Source of the DNA: a virus
IMG/VR virus record: IMGVR_UViG_3300044638_004168
Location: 1-28,880 of that record
Reading direction: 5' to 3' (one strand)
DNA length: 28,880 nucleotides
Positions 5,421 through 14,661 of the stretch are shown here, one piece after another (the first letter of the stretch is position 1; each line of letters starts with the position of its first letter). The notes beneath the pieces are model-generated. The model was given only the letters and a program-made list of their open reading frames with translations. It was not told where the DNA came from and made no database searches. A program made the translations under genes and the position numbers.

Positions 5421-6877
5421 GCCGTGAGTGCTTGGAGTTTGGCGTTTGGTAGGCGTTTGCGGTAGTAGCGGATGGAATCGACTGGGCCGTTAATATGAGA
5501 ACCAGATCCACTGTAACCAATTCCAAGAACAGTTGGATTGAGCACCAAAGTGCCACTTGTTGAACTGACAGATCCACCATTAGCAACCGCTGACACCAAG
5601 TTTCCACCATGCGTACATGCAACTCTAAGGCTTCCGCTAACAAATGTTCCAAGAGCTAAATCAAAAGTTCCTCCTCCTCGTATGATGGCAGAAAGAGTAT
5701 TTGAGCTTGTTCTCCTATGACCAAAGAAATTAATCCAGTTTGCGGGGTAATAATCAAAACCACCAGTTGGAATTATTGTCTTGGATAGGAGGGTTCCCTC
5801 TGACGCATTCCACAATGTTGATGAAGTGATGCTACACACATCCGCGCTACGCACCACGGACGATGCCACGGTCGGGATGTAGGAGGTGGCAAAAGATCCT
5901 GCTTCTACTTGTGCGCCCCAAACAAAGATTCCGCTACCGATTGTGCCGACATACGGAGACCAACCTAGTGCAGTAGATGAGATCTGTGGCCCAATGGTGA
6001 AAGTGCTTGATCCAGTTGCTGCTGATGCTGCCGTGATCGAGCATCTATACCATCCGTTTGGGTATGCTTGAATTGATGATGTCGCACCGCTGCCACTTCC
6101 GATTGTCCCAGCATTTACCCCGCCAATAACAAAGTTTTGGAACTGGCCACCAAATGCGCTGCCAAACCGTAATTGGACAAAATCTCGTTCGGCAGCTTTA
6201 ACAAAACACGAGAATGTATATGTGGTTCCACTTACAAAACTCGCGCCCTGAATCGCAATTCTTCTATTGGATGCAGTTGTGTTTTCTGAAATTTTGTCGG
6301 CATCCATTGCTCCAGATGGGCTTGTGGTCTGGTCAAGAGAAATCGCCACAAGCCCGGTATCATTCGACCAAGTCGTCCCAAAATTTTCGCTCTGAAGGCA
6401 AATATTCGTCCTGATCTCCTCGATCAGCAACCCCCTGCACACGCCAGCAGAGGTGTGGTCGAAGCGGGGGCCGCGATAGCCGATACGCCATGATGTAAAT
6501 GTTCCGCTGCCACCGATGCTGGTCATGTTGCAAACCAGCGACTGCGTGGCTGCATCGTAACTGGTGACAGTTCCGACCATGAAGTTCGACCCGTTCGATG
6601 CCTCGACGGCATCGCCAGCGCGCCAGAGTTGATCCTGTCCGGCGGTCGCTGCCAGCGTGAATGTCCGGCTGCCTGTGCCGATCGTGTTCGAGGTGGTTGA
6701 GGTATCGACCCCGTGGATCAGACCATCGCTCCCGATGTAGGTTGCGCCACTTCCTCGCGTAAAGGTCGGCGTTGGGCCGACCCGAGCGGTGAGCGATTTG
6801 GTCGCTGCAAACGGCAGGTCGAGCGACAACTGGTCGTTGCTCGACAAGTTCGACCGCGATGTCTTGAGGATCATCAT
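5417..6877 (-). CDS. Tail fibre/tip protein with LamG-like carbohydrate-binding modules
   Basis: A 486-residue Ser/Thr/Gly-rich protein. The N-terminal ~120 residues are phage-specific. The segment RGLLIEEIRTNICLQSENF through FSCFVKAAERDFVQLRFG, YPNGWYRCSITA and AQVEAGSFATSYIPT (residues about 145-335) is a recurrent module of phage and bacterial fibre proteins with a carbohydrate-binding jelly-roll fold. The C-terminal third (TLLSKTIIP...DSIRYYRKRLPNAKLQ) resembles a concanavalin/LamG repeat. Host-surface binding is the likely role. It is coupled by ATGA overlaps to a collagen-like fibre upstream and to a small protein downstream. The middle is more AT-rich than the flanks. Confidence 0.75.
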   Translation of the reverse strand: MMILKTSRSNLSSNDQLSLDLPFAATKSLTARVGPTPTFTRGSGATYIGSDGLIHGVDTSTTSNTIGTGSRTFTLAATAGQDQLWRAGDAVEASNGSNFMVGTVTSYDAATQSLVCNMTSIGGSGTFTSWRIGYRGPRFDHTSAGVCRGLLIEEIRTNICLQSENFGTTWSNDTGLVAISLDQTTSPSGAMDADKISENTTASNRRIAIQGASFVSGTTYTFSCFVKAAERDFVQLRFGSAFGGQFQNFVIGGVNAGTIGSGSGATSSIQAYPNGWYRCSITAASAATGSSTFTIGPQISSTALGWSPYVGTIGSGIFVWGAQVEAGSFATSYIPTVASSVVRSADVCSITSSTLWNASEGTLLSKTIIPTGGFDYYPANWINFFGHRRTSSNTLSAIIRGGGTFDLALGTFVSGSLRVACTHGGNLVSAVANGGSVSSTSGTLVLNPTVLGIGYSGSGSHINGPVDSIRYYRKRLPNAKLQALTA

Positions 6878-7257
6878 ATCAGGTTGCCGGACAGGTTGTA
6901 GACGCCGCTTGCGACGCGCATGAGCGAGGCTGGTGCGTGCTGGCCTGCGGTGGCGAGCAGGTTGCCGAAGGAGTTGATCGTTGCGCCGGAGCCTTGCTGG
7001 AAAGTGACGCGGCCTGTGCCTGCTTGGATGATCATACAGGAGAACCCAGCGGCGAGCGTCGATGGCACGGTGACGGTGACAGCGGATGATGCTGTGCAGC
7101 GGATCACGCGGTTGTTGTCGCTGTCGGCAAGGGTGATCGATGTCGCTGCATTGTCGGCGATCGTGAGAGATGGCTCTGGGCCGGTCGGGCCGGTGCTTCC
7201 GGTTGGTCCTGCTGGGCCTGTTGCACCAGTTACTTTTCCGAGATTGAGTGTAGGCAT
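6874..7257 (-). CDS. Short collagen-like tail fibre
   Basis: A 127-residue protein with six Gly-X-Y triplets near the N-terminus (GATGPAGPTGSTGPTGPE) and a beta-rich C-terminal domain (VIRCTASSAVTVTVPSTLAA, RVTFQQGSG) typical of small trimeric phage tail-fibre tips. The upstream gene's TGA stop lies inside the boundary word TTGACACC, 15 bases before this ATG. Together with the next gene upstream it forms a collagen-like fibre pair, probably trimeric. Confidence 0.75.
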   Translation of the reverse strand: MPTLNLGKVTGATGPAGPTGSTGPTGPEPSLTIADNAATSITLADSDNNRVIRCTASSAVTVTVPSTLAAGFSCMIIQAGTGRVTFQQGSGATINSFGNLLATAGQHAPASLMRVASGVYNLSGNLI

Positions 7258-7276
7258 GTTCGTGAGTGATTAGGTG

Positions 7277-7981
7277 TCAATAGCTCATGAAGAGGTCGCC
7301 CCCCTCGATGTAGAAGGTGTAGGTGGGTGCTGGCGTCCCGGCTGGGCCTTGGGGACCGACTGGCCCCGCTGGGCCTGTTTGCCCGACGCTTCCGGCGGGT
7401 CCGGCGCTTCCGGTATCGCCTTTGATACCTTGGGGTCCGGCTGGGCCTGTGCTTCCTGCGGGCCCTGCGGGTCCGACTGGGCCTACGGGGCCTGCGCTTC
7501 CGTTCGCCCCTTGCGGCCCGACGAGGCTGGCAAGCCATTGGCTCTGGCTGCCGCTGAAACCACTCTCGACGGCGACTTCGTAGGCGCTCTTGCCAGAGAT
7601 CGGCACGCCGGGTTGGGTGGTGTGAATTTCCGTGCTGGAGGTCGTCTTGCGGGTCACATCACGCACGAGCTTGATGCCGCCCAGCGCGACTGTGCGCACC
7701 TCTCCGGTGCTGAGGCTTTGCGCTTGGATGTCCCAGATGTAGGTGGCCGACGGAAGAGCCAGCGTGTCGGCCGGCACGATCTCGACCTCGGCGGTGTTGC
7801 CAGTGATCGAGATGCCCGCGCCGGTGAGCTTCTGGAAGACTGCCGCGTCGTCTGAATCCTGCGCGCTGCGCTTGGCCGTGAAGATCAGCGACCACGCCTC
7901 GCCGGGCGTGAAGTCATCGCCAGCCCATGTGAGCGGTATCTCGTGGCTCGTGCTGTCGCCGATGTACTGGGTGAGCTGCAT
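7277..7981 (-). CDS. Collagen-like tail/baseplate protein with BppU-like N-terminal domain
   Basis: About 234 residues from the ATG at 7981; a TTG at 8002 would add seven residues but lies within the boundary word TTGACACC and is less likely. The N-terminal ~110 residues ([41 protein letters not shown]) look like the beta-sandwich attachment domain of baseplate upper proteins. A linker [13 protein letters not shown]...WLASL, frequent before phage collagen repeats, precedes about twenty uninterrupted Gly-X-Y triplets. A short C-terminal strand ([14 protein letters not shown]) ends it. The likely role is a trimeric collagen-like stalk anchored to the tail tip. Confidence 0.8.
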   Translation of the reverse strand: MQLTQYIGDSTSHEIPLTWAGDDFTPGEAWSLIFTAKRSAQDSDDAAVFQKLTGAGISITGNTAEVEIVPADTLALPSATYIWDIQAQSLSTGEVRTVALGGIKLVRDVTRKTTSSTEIHTTQPGVPISGKSAYEVAVESGFSGSQSQWLASLVGPQGANGSAGPVGPVGPAGPAGSTGPAGPQGIKGDTGSAGPAGSVGQTGPAGPVGPQGPAGTPAPTYTFYIEGGDLFMSY

Positions 7982-8008
7982 CTTCGATGTGGCGGGTGTC
8001 AACGGGTC

Positions 8009-10633
8009 TTAACCGAGCAGGGATTTCTTGATCACCACTTCCATGGTGTCGCTGCGGATGTCTGAAATGCTCTCACCTGTGCCGGTGGTGACCTTGAGTT
8101 CGCAGAGGCCCTTGATGTCGGTCTCGTTGCTGGCTTCGACCTTGCCTTCGGCATCGATTTGCTCGACGGCATCTTCGTCGTAGTAGTCGTCGATGAGTGC
8201 GCCAAACTCGGCGGCGACTCCAACGACGCGCATCTTGTAGTAAGCGTTGGATCCGGTGCCGACCTTGGTGAAGGCGTCGCCTTCCATGAGCAGAGGACCA
8301 CCGATCTTGGAGGCGACTCCGAAACGCATGGCGGTGGGCTCTGGATCGACGGACTTGGTGCCTTTGGTAAAGCGGAGGTTAAGCCAGAGGATTTCGCCGC
8401 TCTTGATGAGAAGGGGCTTGTCCTTGGTCGAGTTCACCACAGTCGCGCCGGATGCGATGGTTGCTTCGGCTTTCGGCGGGGTGAGGCTCAATTCACGGGT
8501 TTGGAGATCCATGAAGACATCGACGCCTCCATTTTCTAAGAACACCGGTGGTGGGGTTGGCGCGGTGGAGGCGGCGGCCACATTCATGCGCAGGGTCTTG
8601 GCCGTGCCAGTGCCGACATTATTGGTGGCGGTGAGAGTCAATAGGTAGATGCCAGCAGCCGTTGGCGTACCAGAAATGAGGCCGCTGTTGTTGATCGTGA
8701 GACCTGCGGGGAGACCAGTCGCCGTGAATGACTCAGGATCATTGGTGGCTCGGATCTGGAGGTTGGTGGCGGTGCCGACCTGTGTTCCAGAGGAGAGCAC
8801 ATAAGCCTGGCCGTTCCATGGTGCATCCAGCCCGGTTAAGTCGATTTCTGAACGGCCTTTCTCGACGGTGATGGTGATGGTCTTTTCTTCGTCGATGAGT
8901 GGTTCGTTCCAATCGGTGCGATAGGTGAGCTTGATGGTCACTTCGTATTCGCCATAGATATTTGGAGTGCCTGTGATTTGATTGCCATTAACAAAGCTCA
9001 TACCGGGCGGCGGGTTTTCGACATGCCATTGGGCCGAGTTCACATTCTGCCTAGCCATCAAGTAAATCGAACGCGATTCAAACGCGCCGATCGTCATGTC
9101 GGAATTGGCGATAATCGAGGTAAAGACTGGATCAAGCGAGGTGGGGGCTTCCTTTACGATAAAAGGCACCGTGAGATAAGTGGTGCCTTCGACTTGGTAC
9201 AAATTCCCAGATGCGGGAATTGGGTTGTAAAGAGTGAAATCGGAAAGCTCGATTTTGATCAGCGCGTTTTGCGTTCCGGTTTCTGTTGGTGAGCCGATGA
9301 TGTTCGCGGTTTCGACTAGGTTACCGTCGAAGGATAAACCATCGGGCATCGAGACGCTTGTGAATCGGATGTGATTGGAGTATCGGGTGAATGAGTCTTT
9401 GAGTACTGGGAAGGGCAGCGTCGAGTTGGCGAGCGGCGAACCGTTGCCGAGTTGCCCGAACGAGTCCGATCCCCATGTGAAAAGGTTGCCATCACTGGTA
9501 ATGACTGACGAGTGGTAGCCGCCTGCCTCGACAGCGATCGGTGTTTTGCCATTGAGGTGACCGCCAGCAAACACCTTTACTGCGGTGGTTGAGTTGAGCG
9601 TAGTGCCGTTTCCAAGTTGGCCGTTGGCATTGCGCCCGACCGCTGCGACTGTGCCATCAGAACACAAGAACAAGGTGTGCTCCATGCCCACTGATACATC
9701 CGTGATCGTCTTGCCGGCCAAGGCTCCCGTCATGCTGACCGCTGCCCATGTCGTTTGGCCGATTGCATTGCCATTGCCGAGCTTGCCATAGGTATTAGCT
9801 CCAAGTCCGGCGATGGTGCCATCCGTGCAGATAGCAAAGATGCGATCGATACCCCCGACAAGGCGGCTCACGGCCTTACCTGTCAGTGCGCCATTCAGAG
9901 TGACGCTTGAAAAATTATCGAGATGGGAATTGATCCTAAAGATTGTGCCGTCTGAGCATAGCGCATAAACAGCCAAGCCAGATCCTTCCAGTTGGGTGAT
10001 GGTTTTCCCAGATAACGGGGCAACCTGCGCGGCTTGAAAAGCTATTGTGGTTGCGCTCCCCTGTTTATAAAAAAGACCAGATTCTTTTCTGAATACTTGG
10101 TAATAATTATACTGACTAGTTCCCGTAACAGCGAAATCAAGAACACCACTAGTAAGAAGCACGGGGGTATTATAGCTATTATTACCTAAATCCCCCCAGC
10201 GAAAAAAATCTCCATCGTCACTTAAAGCATAGCTTGAATTGTTCACAGTTTCGTATGCGCATTTAATTCTGGTGATGTTCTTTAGGCTTAAAGCGCCACT
10301 TGTGAAAACCTCAACAGGGGTGTTTGAGTCGGTTTGACTGTTGTTACCTAGCTGCCCGTGGTTATTTCTACCGAACGCCGCCAGCGAACCATCCGTATTT
10401 AATACGATGGTGTGATTCTCCCCTGAAGATATTTTAGAAACACTCTTGCCTGCTAATACTCCGCCATCTTGTGAGATTGGATTCCCTGTGTATGGATAGG
10501 TCAGCGACTCTCCTGTGATCCTTTTGAGATCCACAAAATCAGCCAGATCGATCTCGGCGGCTTGGTCTTTGTAAATTGAGATCCCATCGGTGATCCCAGT
10601 CTTCAATTTGGCGGTGATAAGGTCACTTGGCAT
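8009..10633 (-). CDS. Large tail protein: RCC1-type seven-blade propeller plus putative-Ig repeats
   Basis: 874 residues. After a ~55-residue N-terminus come seven blade-like repeats (residues about 58-420). Good copies read VSKISSGENHTIVLNTDGSL...AFGRNNHGQLGN, ISV/VGMEHTLFLCSDGTV...GRNANGQLGNG and VEAGGYHSSVITSDGNLFTW...DSFGQLGNG; blades two to four are more diverged. This is the RCC1/BNR-like pattern of a seven-blade beta propeller. Then follow two or three putative-Ig (He_PIG) modules (GMSFVNGNQITGTP, GLPAGLTINNSGLISGTPTA). The last ~170 residues resemble the N-terminus of the 759-residue neighbour. It is probably a host-recognition or tail-tip protein. The propeller-coding DNA near 9950-10450 is AT-richer than the rest. 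Confidence 0.8.
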   Translation of the reverse strand: MPSDLITAKLKTGITDGISIYKDQAAEIDLADFVDLKRITGESLTYPYTGNPISQDGGVLAGKSVSKISSGENHTIVLNTDGSLAAFGRNNHGQLGNNSQTDSNTPVEVFTSGALSLKNITRIKCAYETVNNSSYALSDDGDFFRWGDLGNNSYNTPVLLTSGVLDFAVTGTSQYNYYQVFRKESGLFYKQGSATTIAFQAAQVAPLSGKTITQLEGSGLAVYALCSDGTIFRINSHLDNFSSVTLNGALTGKAVSRLVGGIDRIFAICTDGTIAGLGANTYGKLGNGNAIGQTTWAAVSMTGALAGKTITDVSVGMEHTLFLCSDGTVAAVGRNANGQLGNGTTLNSTTAVKVFAGGHLNGKTPIAVEAGGYHSSVITSDGNLFTWGSDSFGQLGNGSPLANSTLPFPVLKDSFTRYSNHIRFTSVSMPDGLSFDGNLVETANIIGSPTETGTQNALIKIELSDFTLYNPIPASGNLYQVEGTTYLTVPFIVKEAPTSLDPVFTSIIANSDMTIGAFESRSIYLMARQNVNSAQWHVENPPPGMSFVNGNQITGTPNIYGEYEVTIKLTYRTDWNEPLIDEEKTITITVEKGRSEIDLTGLDAPWNGQAYVLSSGTQVGTATNLQIRATNDPESFTATGLPAGLTINNSGLISGTPTAAGIYLLTLTATNNVGTGTAKTLRMNVAAASTAPTPPPVFLENGGVDVFMDLQTRELSLTPPKAEATIASGATVVNSTKDKPLLIKSGEILWLNLRFTKGTKSVDPEPTAMRFGVASKIGGPLLMEGDAFTKVGTGSNAYYKMRVVGVAAEFGALIDDYYDEDAVEQIDAEGKVEASNETDIKGLCELKVTTGTGESISDIRSDTMEVVIKKSLLG

Positions 10634-10636
10634 GTT

Positions 10637-12916
10637 TTAAGCGATTTCGAGTTCTGCGGCTTCCATTTTGAGCGAGATCGCGCCGCGTGTGCCTTCGCGA
10701 TCTTCGGTGTCGAAGTTGAGGAGGCGGGCGCGGATAGCGAAGGCGGAGTTGCTTGGCGGCGTCGCGTTCTGCGAGCGGCCGTAGAGGGTGCTAGTGGCAC
10801 TGAGGACTGAGCTGGCATCGCTGGATACCGAAAGCCCGAAGCTGTGCTCGACGATCGTGCTGGAGAGGATGAGGCGCTGGGAAATGATCGGCGTGGCCCA
10901 CTGAAGGTTGGCAAAGTTCGGGCCGTAGTTGCTGCCCTGCGACTCTTGCAGCGTGCCGAAGGCGACCTCCAGCATGTACTGGGCGCGGGTGTTGCCGAGC
11001 AGTTGCAGAGATGGCTTCACGCTCAAGCTCAGACTGCGTTTCGCGGTGAGCATTTCAGCTGCGATCCAGAGCAGGAAGATGTCGTGCTCGTACTCGACCG
11101 GGAAGTAGCTGTTGCCGTTCTTCCGAACCTCGTACATCACCGAACCATTGCTGGCGATGTAGCCATTAGATGCCACCGGCCATGCCTTGCGGTTGCGGGC
11201 CGAGGGGATGAGCCATGGTGTGCTGAGTTGCTTTACTTGCCCGGCGAAGGTCTCCACGGCGAACGGCGGCGCGGCTGGCGAGACCGTCGCATCGTGAACG
11301 GCACCCAGTAGCGGCAAGCGGCCATTCGGCAGGGAGGATCCCGCAGGAATCGTGATGTCGATTCCCTCAATCTTCATCAGGGTGCCACTGGCGTCTTGGT
11401 TTTGACCTGGGCCCGCTGCGAGCATGACTTGTTCCAGCGTCTCCACCCGGCTGCCGATGTCATCGAGCAGGAGGTTCAATCCCTCAATCTGCTCGATGGT
11501 GTGCGTGTGCGCTTGGAAGGCCGAGATCGGTCCGGCCGTGGTGATGGTCGCCACATACTGGTTAGCTGTCGGCGGAGTCTTGAACTTGATGGTGAGATCG
11601 TCCTCGCTATCGAGGGTCACGGCGTAGGAGACATAGAGGTCCTCGCCATCGACGCTGAACTGGCGATCGACGATGGCGGACTCGCCATCGTTCTTTCTTA
11701 GCGTCACATGCAGGTCGCGGGTACCGAGGTTGTGAGTGAGCGTGTACTCGGTGTTGGTGCCATCGCCGATCGGGGCGACATAGTGTTGGCTGCCGGTGAT
11801 GATCTGATCCTCGGTATACGGGATGTAGGTGCGACCGTGTGGCGGGCGCAGCCAGTCGATGTTGGCGGCGGTTTCCAGACCCTCCCAGTTGAGCTCGCGG
11901 ATGATCCGCACCGGCACGCGGATCGGCGTGATGGTGTAGAGGGTGTCGGGATCGTTCTCGTCCTCGATGGTCATCTCGACCTCCAGCACCGCAGTGGTGA
12001 TGTTATCGACGGCACGCAGAGCGTCGGCCAGCTCGGCGGTGTTGAGGTTTAGGACGAAGGTTGGGTCGCCGGGTGGCGCTGAGAAAACCTCAACCTCGAT
12101 CAACTCTTGGGCAAAGCCCTCCATCGAGCCGCCGAAGGTAATGTGGGCGGTGTTGTTGTTCGGATTGGTGACAGTGAAGCTGCCGTCCTCATCAGCGAGC
12201 TTGGCGATGGCAGCTTGGATCTCATCCGCGCCATCCTCAATCGAGAGTTCGCCCGATTTCTTGTATCCTCGGCGAAGTTGATAGCTGCCACGAAAAAACG
12301 GGTTGACCTTGAGAGCTTGGATCTCCGGCCATGTGGTGGTGTTGTCGGTTCCTCCCTCTTGGATCCGTGTGATGCTAGGCATCGCCGGCAGGATGTTGGA
12401 AAAGATCGAAGTCGAGGCGAGCGGTGAGCGGATCAGGCGGATCTCGTGGCGCGTCTTGCTGCCGACGAGGTACGAGCGCACCCGCACATGGGCGGTTGGC
12501 TCAAGGCTTACCGAGGTGCCGGTGATCGGGTACTGGGCCTCGGTGGCATCAGCGACATCGACCATCCACGAGCCGTCTTTGAAGGCGACCGTCGCGGTCG
12601 AGGAGTAGACTTCTTCGAGCGCGGCCTTGACTTGGGCAGCGGTCGCATCGAACGAAAGCGGCGAGCCGGCAGCATCGCCATCGACATAAAGTTGAAAGGT
12701 GCCTGCCGTCGGGCGGGCATCGACAAGGCCGATGCTGGCGCGCAGGGAATTGAGCGTGCGGGAGACCTCGGTGGCGGTGCCTTCGATCTGCTCAGAGAAC
12801 CGCAGCCCGATGCGGACTTCATCGCCTTGAACCAGTTCCGGCAGGGTAAGCGTGCTCCCGCCGAGGGTGCTGTTGAGCTTCCGGTTGGTGAGATCTACAA
12901 ACGCGAGGACTTGCAT
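10637..12916 (-). CDS. Large tail/baseplate-like structural protein
   Basis: A 759-residue protein lying three bases before the RCC1 gene. The N-terminus (LAFVDLTNRKLNSTL, GDEVRIGLRFSEQ) resembles the C-terminal domain of the RCC1 protein and may be a shared tail-attachment fold. The central part is beta-rich. A motif near residue 510-530 (HTHTIEQIEGLNLLLDD) followed by a short coiled coil is common in phage fibre and baseplate proteins. The final ~150 residues form another beta domain. It is probably a structural tail-tip or upper baseplate component. No enzymatic motif is seen. Confidence 0.65.
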   Translation of the reverse strand: MQVLAFVDLTNRKLNSTLGGSTLTLPELVQGDEVRIGLRFSEQIEGTATEVSRTLNSLRASIGLVDARPTAGTFQLYVDGDAAGSPLSFDATAAQVKAALEEVYSSTATVAFKDGSWMVDVADATEAQYPITGTSVSLEPTAHVRVRSYLVGSKTRHEIRLIRSPLASTSIFSNILPAMPSITRIQEGGTDNTTTWPEIQALKVNPFFRGSYQLRRGYKKSGELSIEDGADEIQAAIAKLADEDGSFTVTNPNNNTAHITFGGSMEGFAQELIEVEVFSAPPGDPTFVLNLNTAELADALRAVDNITTAVLEVEMTIEDENDPDTLYTITPIRVPVRIIRELNWEGLETAANIDWLRPPHGRTYIPYTEDQIITGSQHYVAPIGDGTNTEYTLTHNLGTRDLHVTLRKNDGESAIVDRQFSVDGEDLYVSYAVTLDSEDDLTIKFKTPPTANQYVATITTAGPISAFQAHTHTIEQIEGLNLLLDDIGSRVETLEQVMLAAGPGQNQDASGTLMKIEGIDITIPAGSSLPNGRLPLLGAVHDATVSPAAPPFAVETFAGQVKQLSTPWLIPSARNRKAWPVASNGYIASNGSVMYEVRKNGNSYFPVEYEHDIFLLWIAAEMLTAKRSLSLSVKPSLQLLGNTRAQYMLEVAFGTLQESQGSNYGPNFANLQWATPIISQRLILSSTIVEHSFGLSVSSDASSVLSATSTLYGRSQNATPPSNSAFAIRARLLNFDTEDREGTRGAISLKMEAAELEIA

Positions 12917-12976
12917 CTTTTCCCCTGCCCTCGCGTCAACTGAAGCGGGGTGTTTTCATGGCGTTTTTGCTACGCT

Positions 12977-13582
12977 TTATATGGGCGGATACCATCCATC
13001 ATTAAAAAGATATCTTGTATTAGGTTCTGGAAAAAATGGAATTTTCCTTAGGTCTAGTCTAATTGATTGTTGCATTTCTAATCCTGGCGACTTTGGTCTG
13101 TAATCTTTGAATTTAGTATCTTTGGTGACCCTAAACTTGCGTTCTATAATGTTGCCATCTTTATCTCTTATCAGGAGCCAGTCATTGGAACCGGATGGGA
13201 AACTGGTCCCTTGTTCTTGAAATACCGGCCCACCGTTGGAGCTATTATTTGAGTTTTTTGATATGCTTTTTCGCTCAATACCTCCGCCGTTTTGCCTAAA
13301 AGAAGCCGCTAAACTCTTGAAGCGTTTTTGAGCTCTATCACGATACAAAAATCTCCCCCAAATGCTCTCAAAATGACAGATTGCTTGCAGATACTCGATC
13401 CATATTTCACCCATGGAAACAATTACCCAATACGCCTTACCAAAATCATCAGATTCTGTTTGATTGTTAAAAAATCCATAGGGAAACGAAGTGCTTGGAG
13501 GCGAATCTGGATTTAATTTTTCTTTTTGTATCTCAGCTTCGGCTCTTTTGCGATTAAGGTTTTCCTGTTTATTTAAGTTCAT
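12977..13582 (-). CDS. Hypothetical tail-region protein, AT-rich
   Basis: About 201 residues from the ATG at 13582, which overlaps the preceding stop (ATGA); a TTG at 13591 would add three residues. The protein starts with a highly charged Lys/Glu/Asn helix (KQENLNRKRAEAEIQKEKL), has an aromatic middle (YWVIVSMGEIWIEYLQAI) and a Ser/Asn-rich linker. No family is recognised. Base composition is clearly more AT-rich than the head genes, suggesting a different origin for this block. Confidence 0.6.
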   Translation of the reverse strand: MNLNKQENLNRKRAEAEIQKEKLNPDSPPSTSFPYGFFNNQTESDDFGKAYWVIVSMGEIWIEYLQAICHFESIWGRFLYRDRAQKRFKSLAASFRQNGGGIERKSISKNSNNSSNGGPVFQEQGTSFPSGSNDWLLIRDKDGNIIERKFRVTKDTKFKDYRPKSPGLEMQQSIRLDLRKIPFFPEPNTRYLFNDGWYPPI

Positions 13583-14661
13583 GATGACCAAAAAACCCCT
13601 TTCATGTTGCGACTCTTCAAAGTCTGAATCAGCTCGTTAAGTTGTGAGTTCAATGGCGCAAGCAAGGTGGCGATTGTAATATCTGCCAAGCCGCCCGCTA
13701 GTCCGGTGGTAAGGCGGATCGGTTCTATCGGCGTAGCGTCCGGGATGTTCTGCGTTGAATGAGACAAATTCCAAAAATGGTTGTATTTAACATAAGGGGT
13801 CCATGTGGCGTCCAGCTCGGCTGATGGATCCACCCCCTCGGGGCTCACAAAGTAAATGGTGGCGATCTGTGTTAGATCATATTCGGGGTCGGTCATCCCT
13901 TCGAGCAACGCCATCTCGGATTCTGGGACTGGAGGCGGATTGAATTTAGGGCTGACCCTTAAATAAGCATTTTTTTTCATTCCGCCTGAATGATTGTAAG
14001 TGACATAGATTGCGCCTAATGTGCCGTCCAACAAGCTGCCAGGGTACACCTCAAACTTGGCCGAGGGACGGTCTTTCCAGAGTGAGACATCGCAGGCCCG
14101 CAGGCGGCGTGCTGCCTTAGTGTCTTCCTGTCCATCGATAAAACTGATCCCGCCGGTGACACCGCCAGTGATCTGGGTGTTTGCCGAATTGACGCCAAGG
14201 TCGGCGAAGAACTTAGGTACCGGCTCATAGCTTAACCTAAGCCCTGAACTGGATAATGCGCTGCCTCCAAATCCCGTTGGGGACGCGCCAGTGCCGATCA
14301 CCCTTGTGGGGCCAATTTCCACCATCGGCCATTCTGTTAGATAGGCGTCGATGATCCGATTTGGTTTGCTTAAATCCTCTTTTTCATCTTTCAACCGTGC
14401 CAGAGTTCGTTCACTCGCGTGCTTTACGCGGGTGGGAATAGTCACCTCTAAGCCATTAACAAATCCCGGTTTGATCTTAAATAGCCATTGGCCTTTAGTT
14501 CCTTTTCTTTGATCTATTTCCCCCCATGTTGGCTTAATGGTCCAAGGGTGTTCCCATTTTCCAGACTCTGGCGATGGGTTGAAAGTTAATGGCCGCCGGC
14601 GCTTGATGGTATCCACCATCGAGTTCCATGTTTCATGGCGAATGAGCGGGATATACTTCAT
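13579..14661 (-). CDS. Hypothetical tail-region protein
   Basis: A 360-residue protein coupled on both sides by ATGA overlaps (14658-14661 and 13579-13582). No known domain is recognised. The middle is Gly/Ser-rich (GTGASPTGFGGSALSSSG, ITGGVTGGISF) with many beta-type segments and a YVTYNHSGGMKKNAYLRVSP stretch. The C-terminus (LAPLNSQLNELIQTLKSRNM) could be a short coiled coil. The place between tape measure and fibres suggests a tail-tip component, but no homology to lambda L, K, I or J can be seen. Confidence 0.65.
   Translation of the reverse strand: MKYIPLIRHETWNSMVDTIKRRRPLTFNPSPESGKWEHPWTIKPTWGEIDQRKGTKGQWLFKIKPGFVNGLEVTIPTRVKHASERTLARLKDEKEDLSKPNRIIDAYLTEWPMVEIGPTRVIGTGASPTGFGGSALSSSGLRLSYEPVPKFFADLGVNSANTQITGGVTGGISFIDGQEDTKAARRLRACDVSLWKDRPSAKFEVYPGSLLDGTLGAIYVTYNHSGGMKKNAYLRVSPKFNPPPVPESEMALLEGMTDPEYDLTQIATIYFVSPEGVDPSAELDATWTPYVKYNHFWNLSHSTQNIPDATPIEPIRLTTGLAGGLADITIATLLAPLNSQLNELIQTLKSRNMKGVFWSS

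Noticed and set aside
7320-7520. Dense short direct repeats that look array-like
   Set aside because: They encode the Gly-X-Y triplets of the collagen-like fibre; the period is 9 bp and there are no unique spacers, so it is not a CRISPR array.
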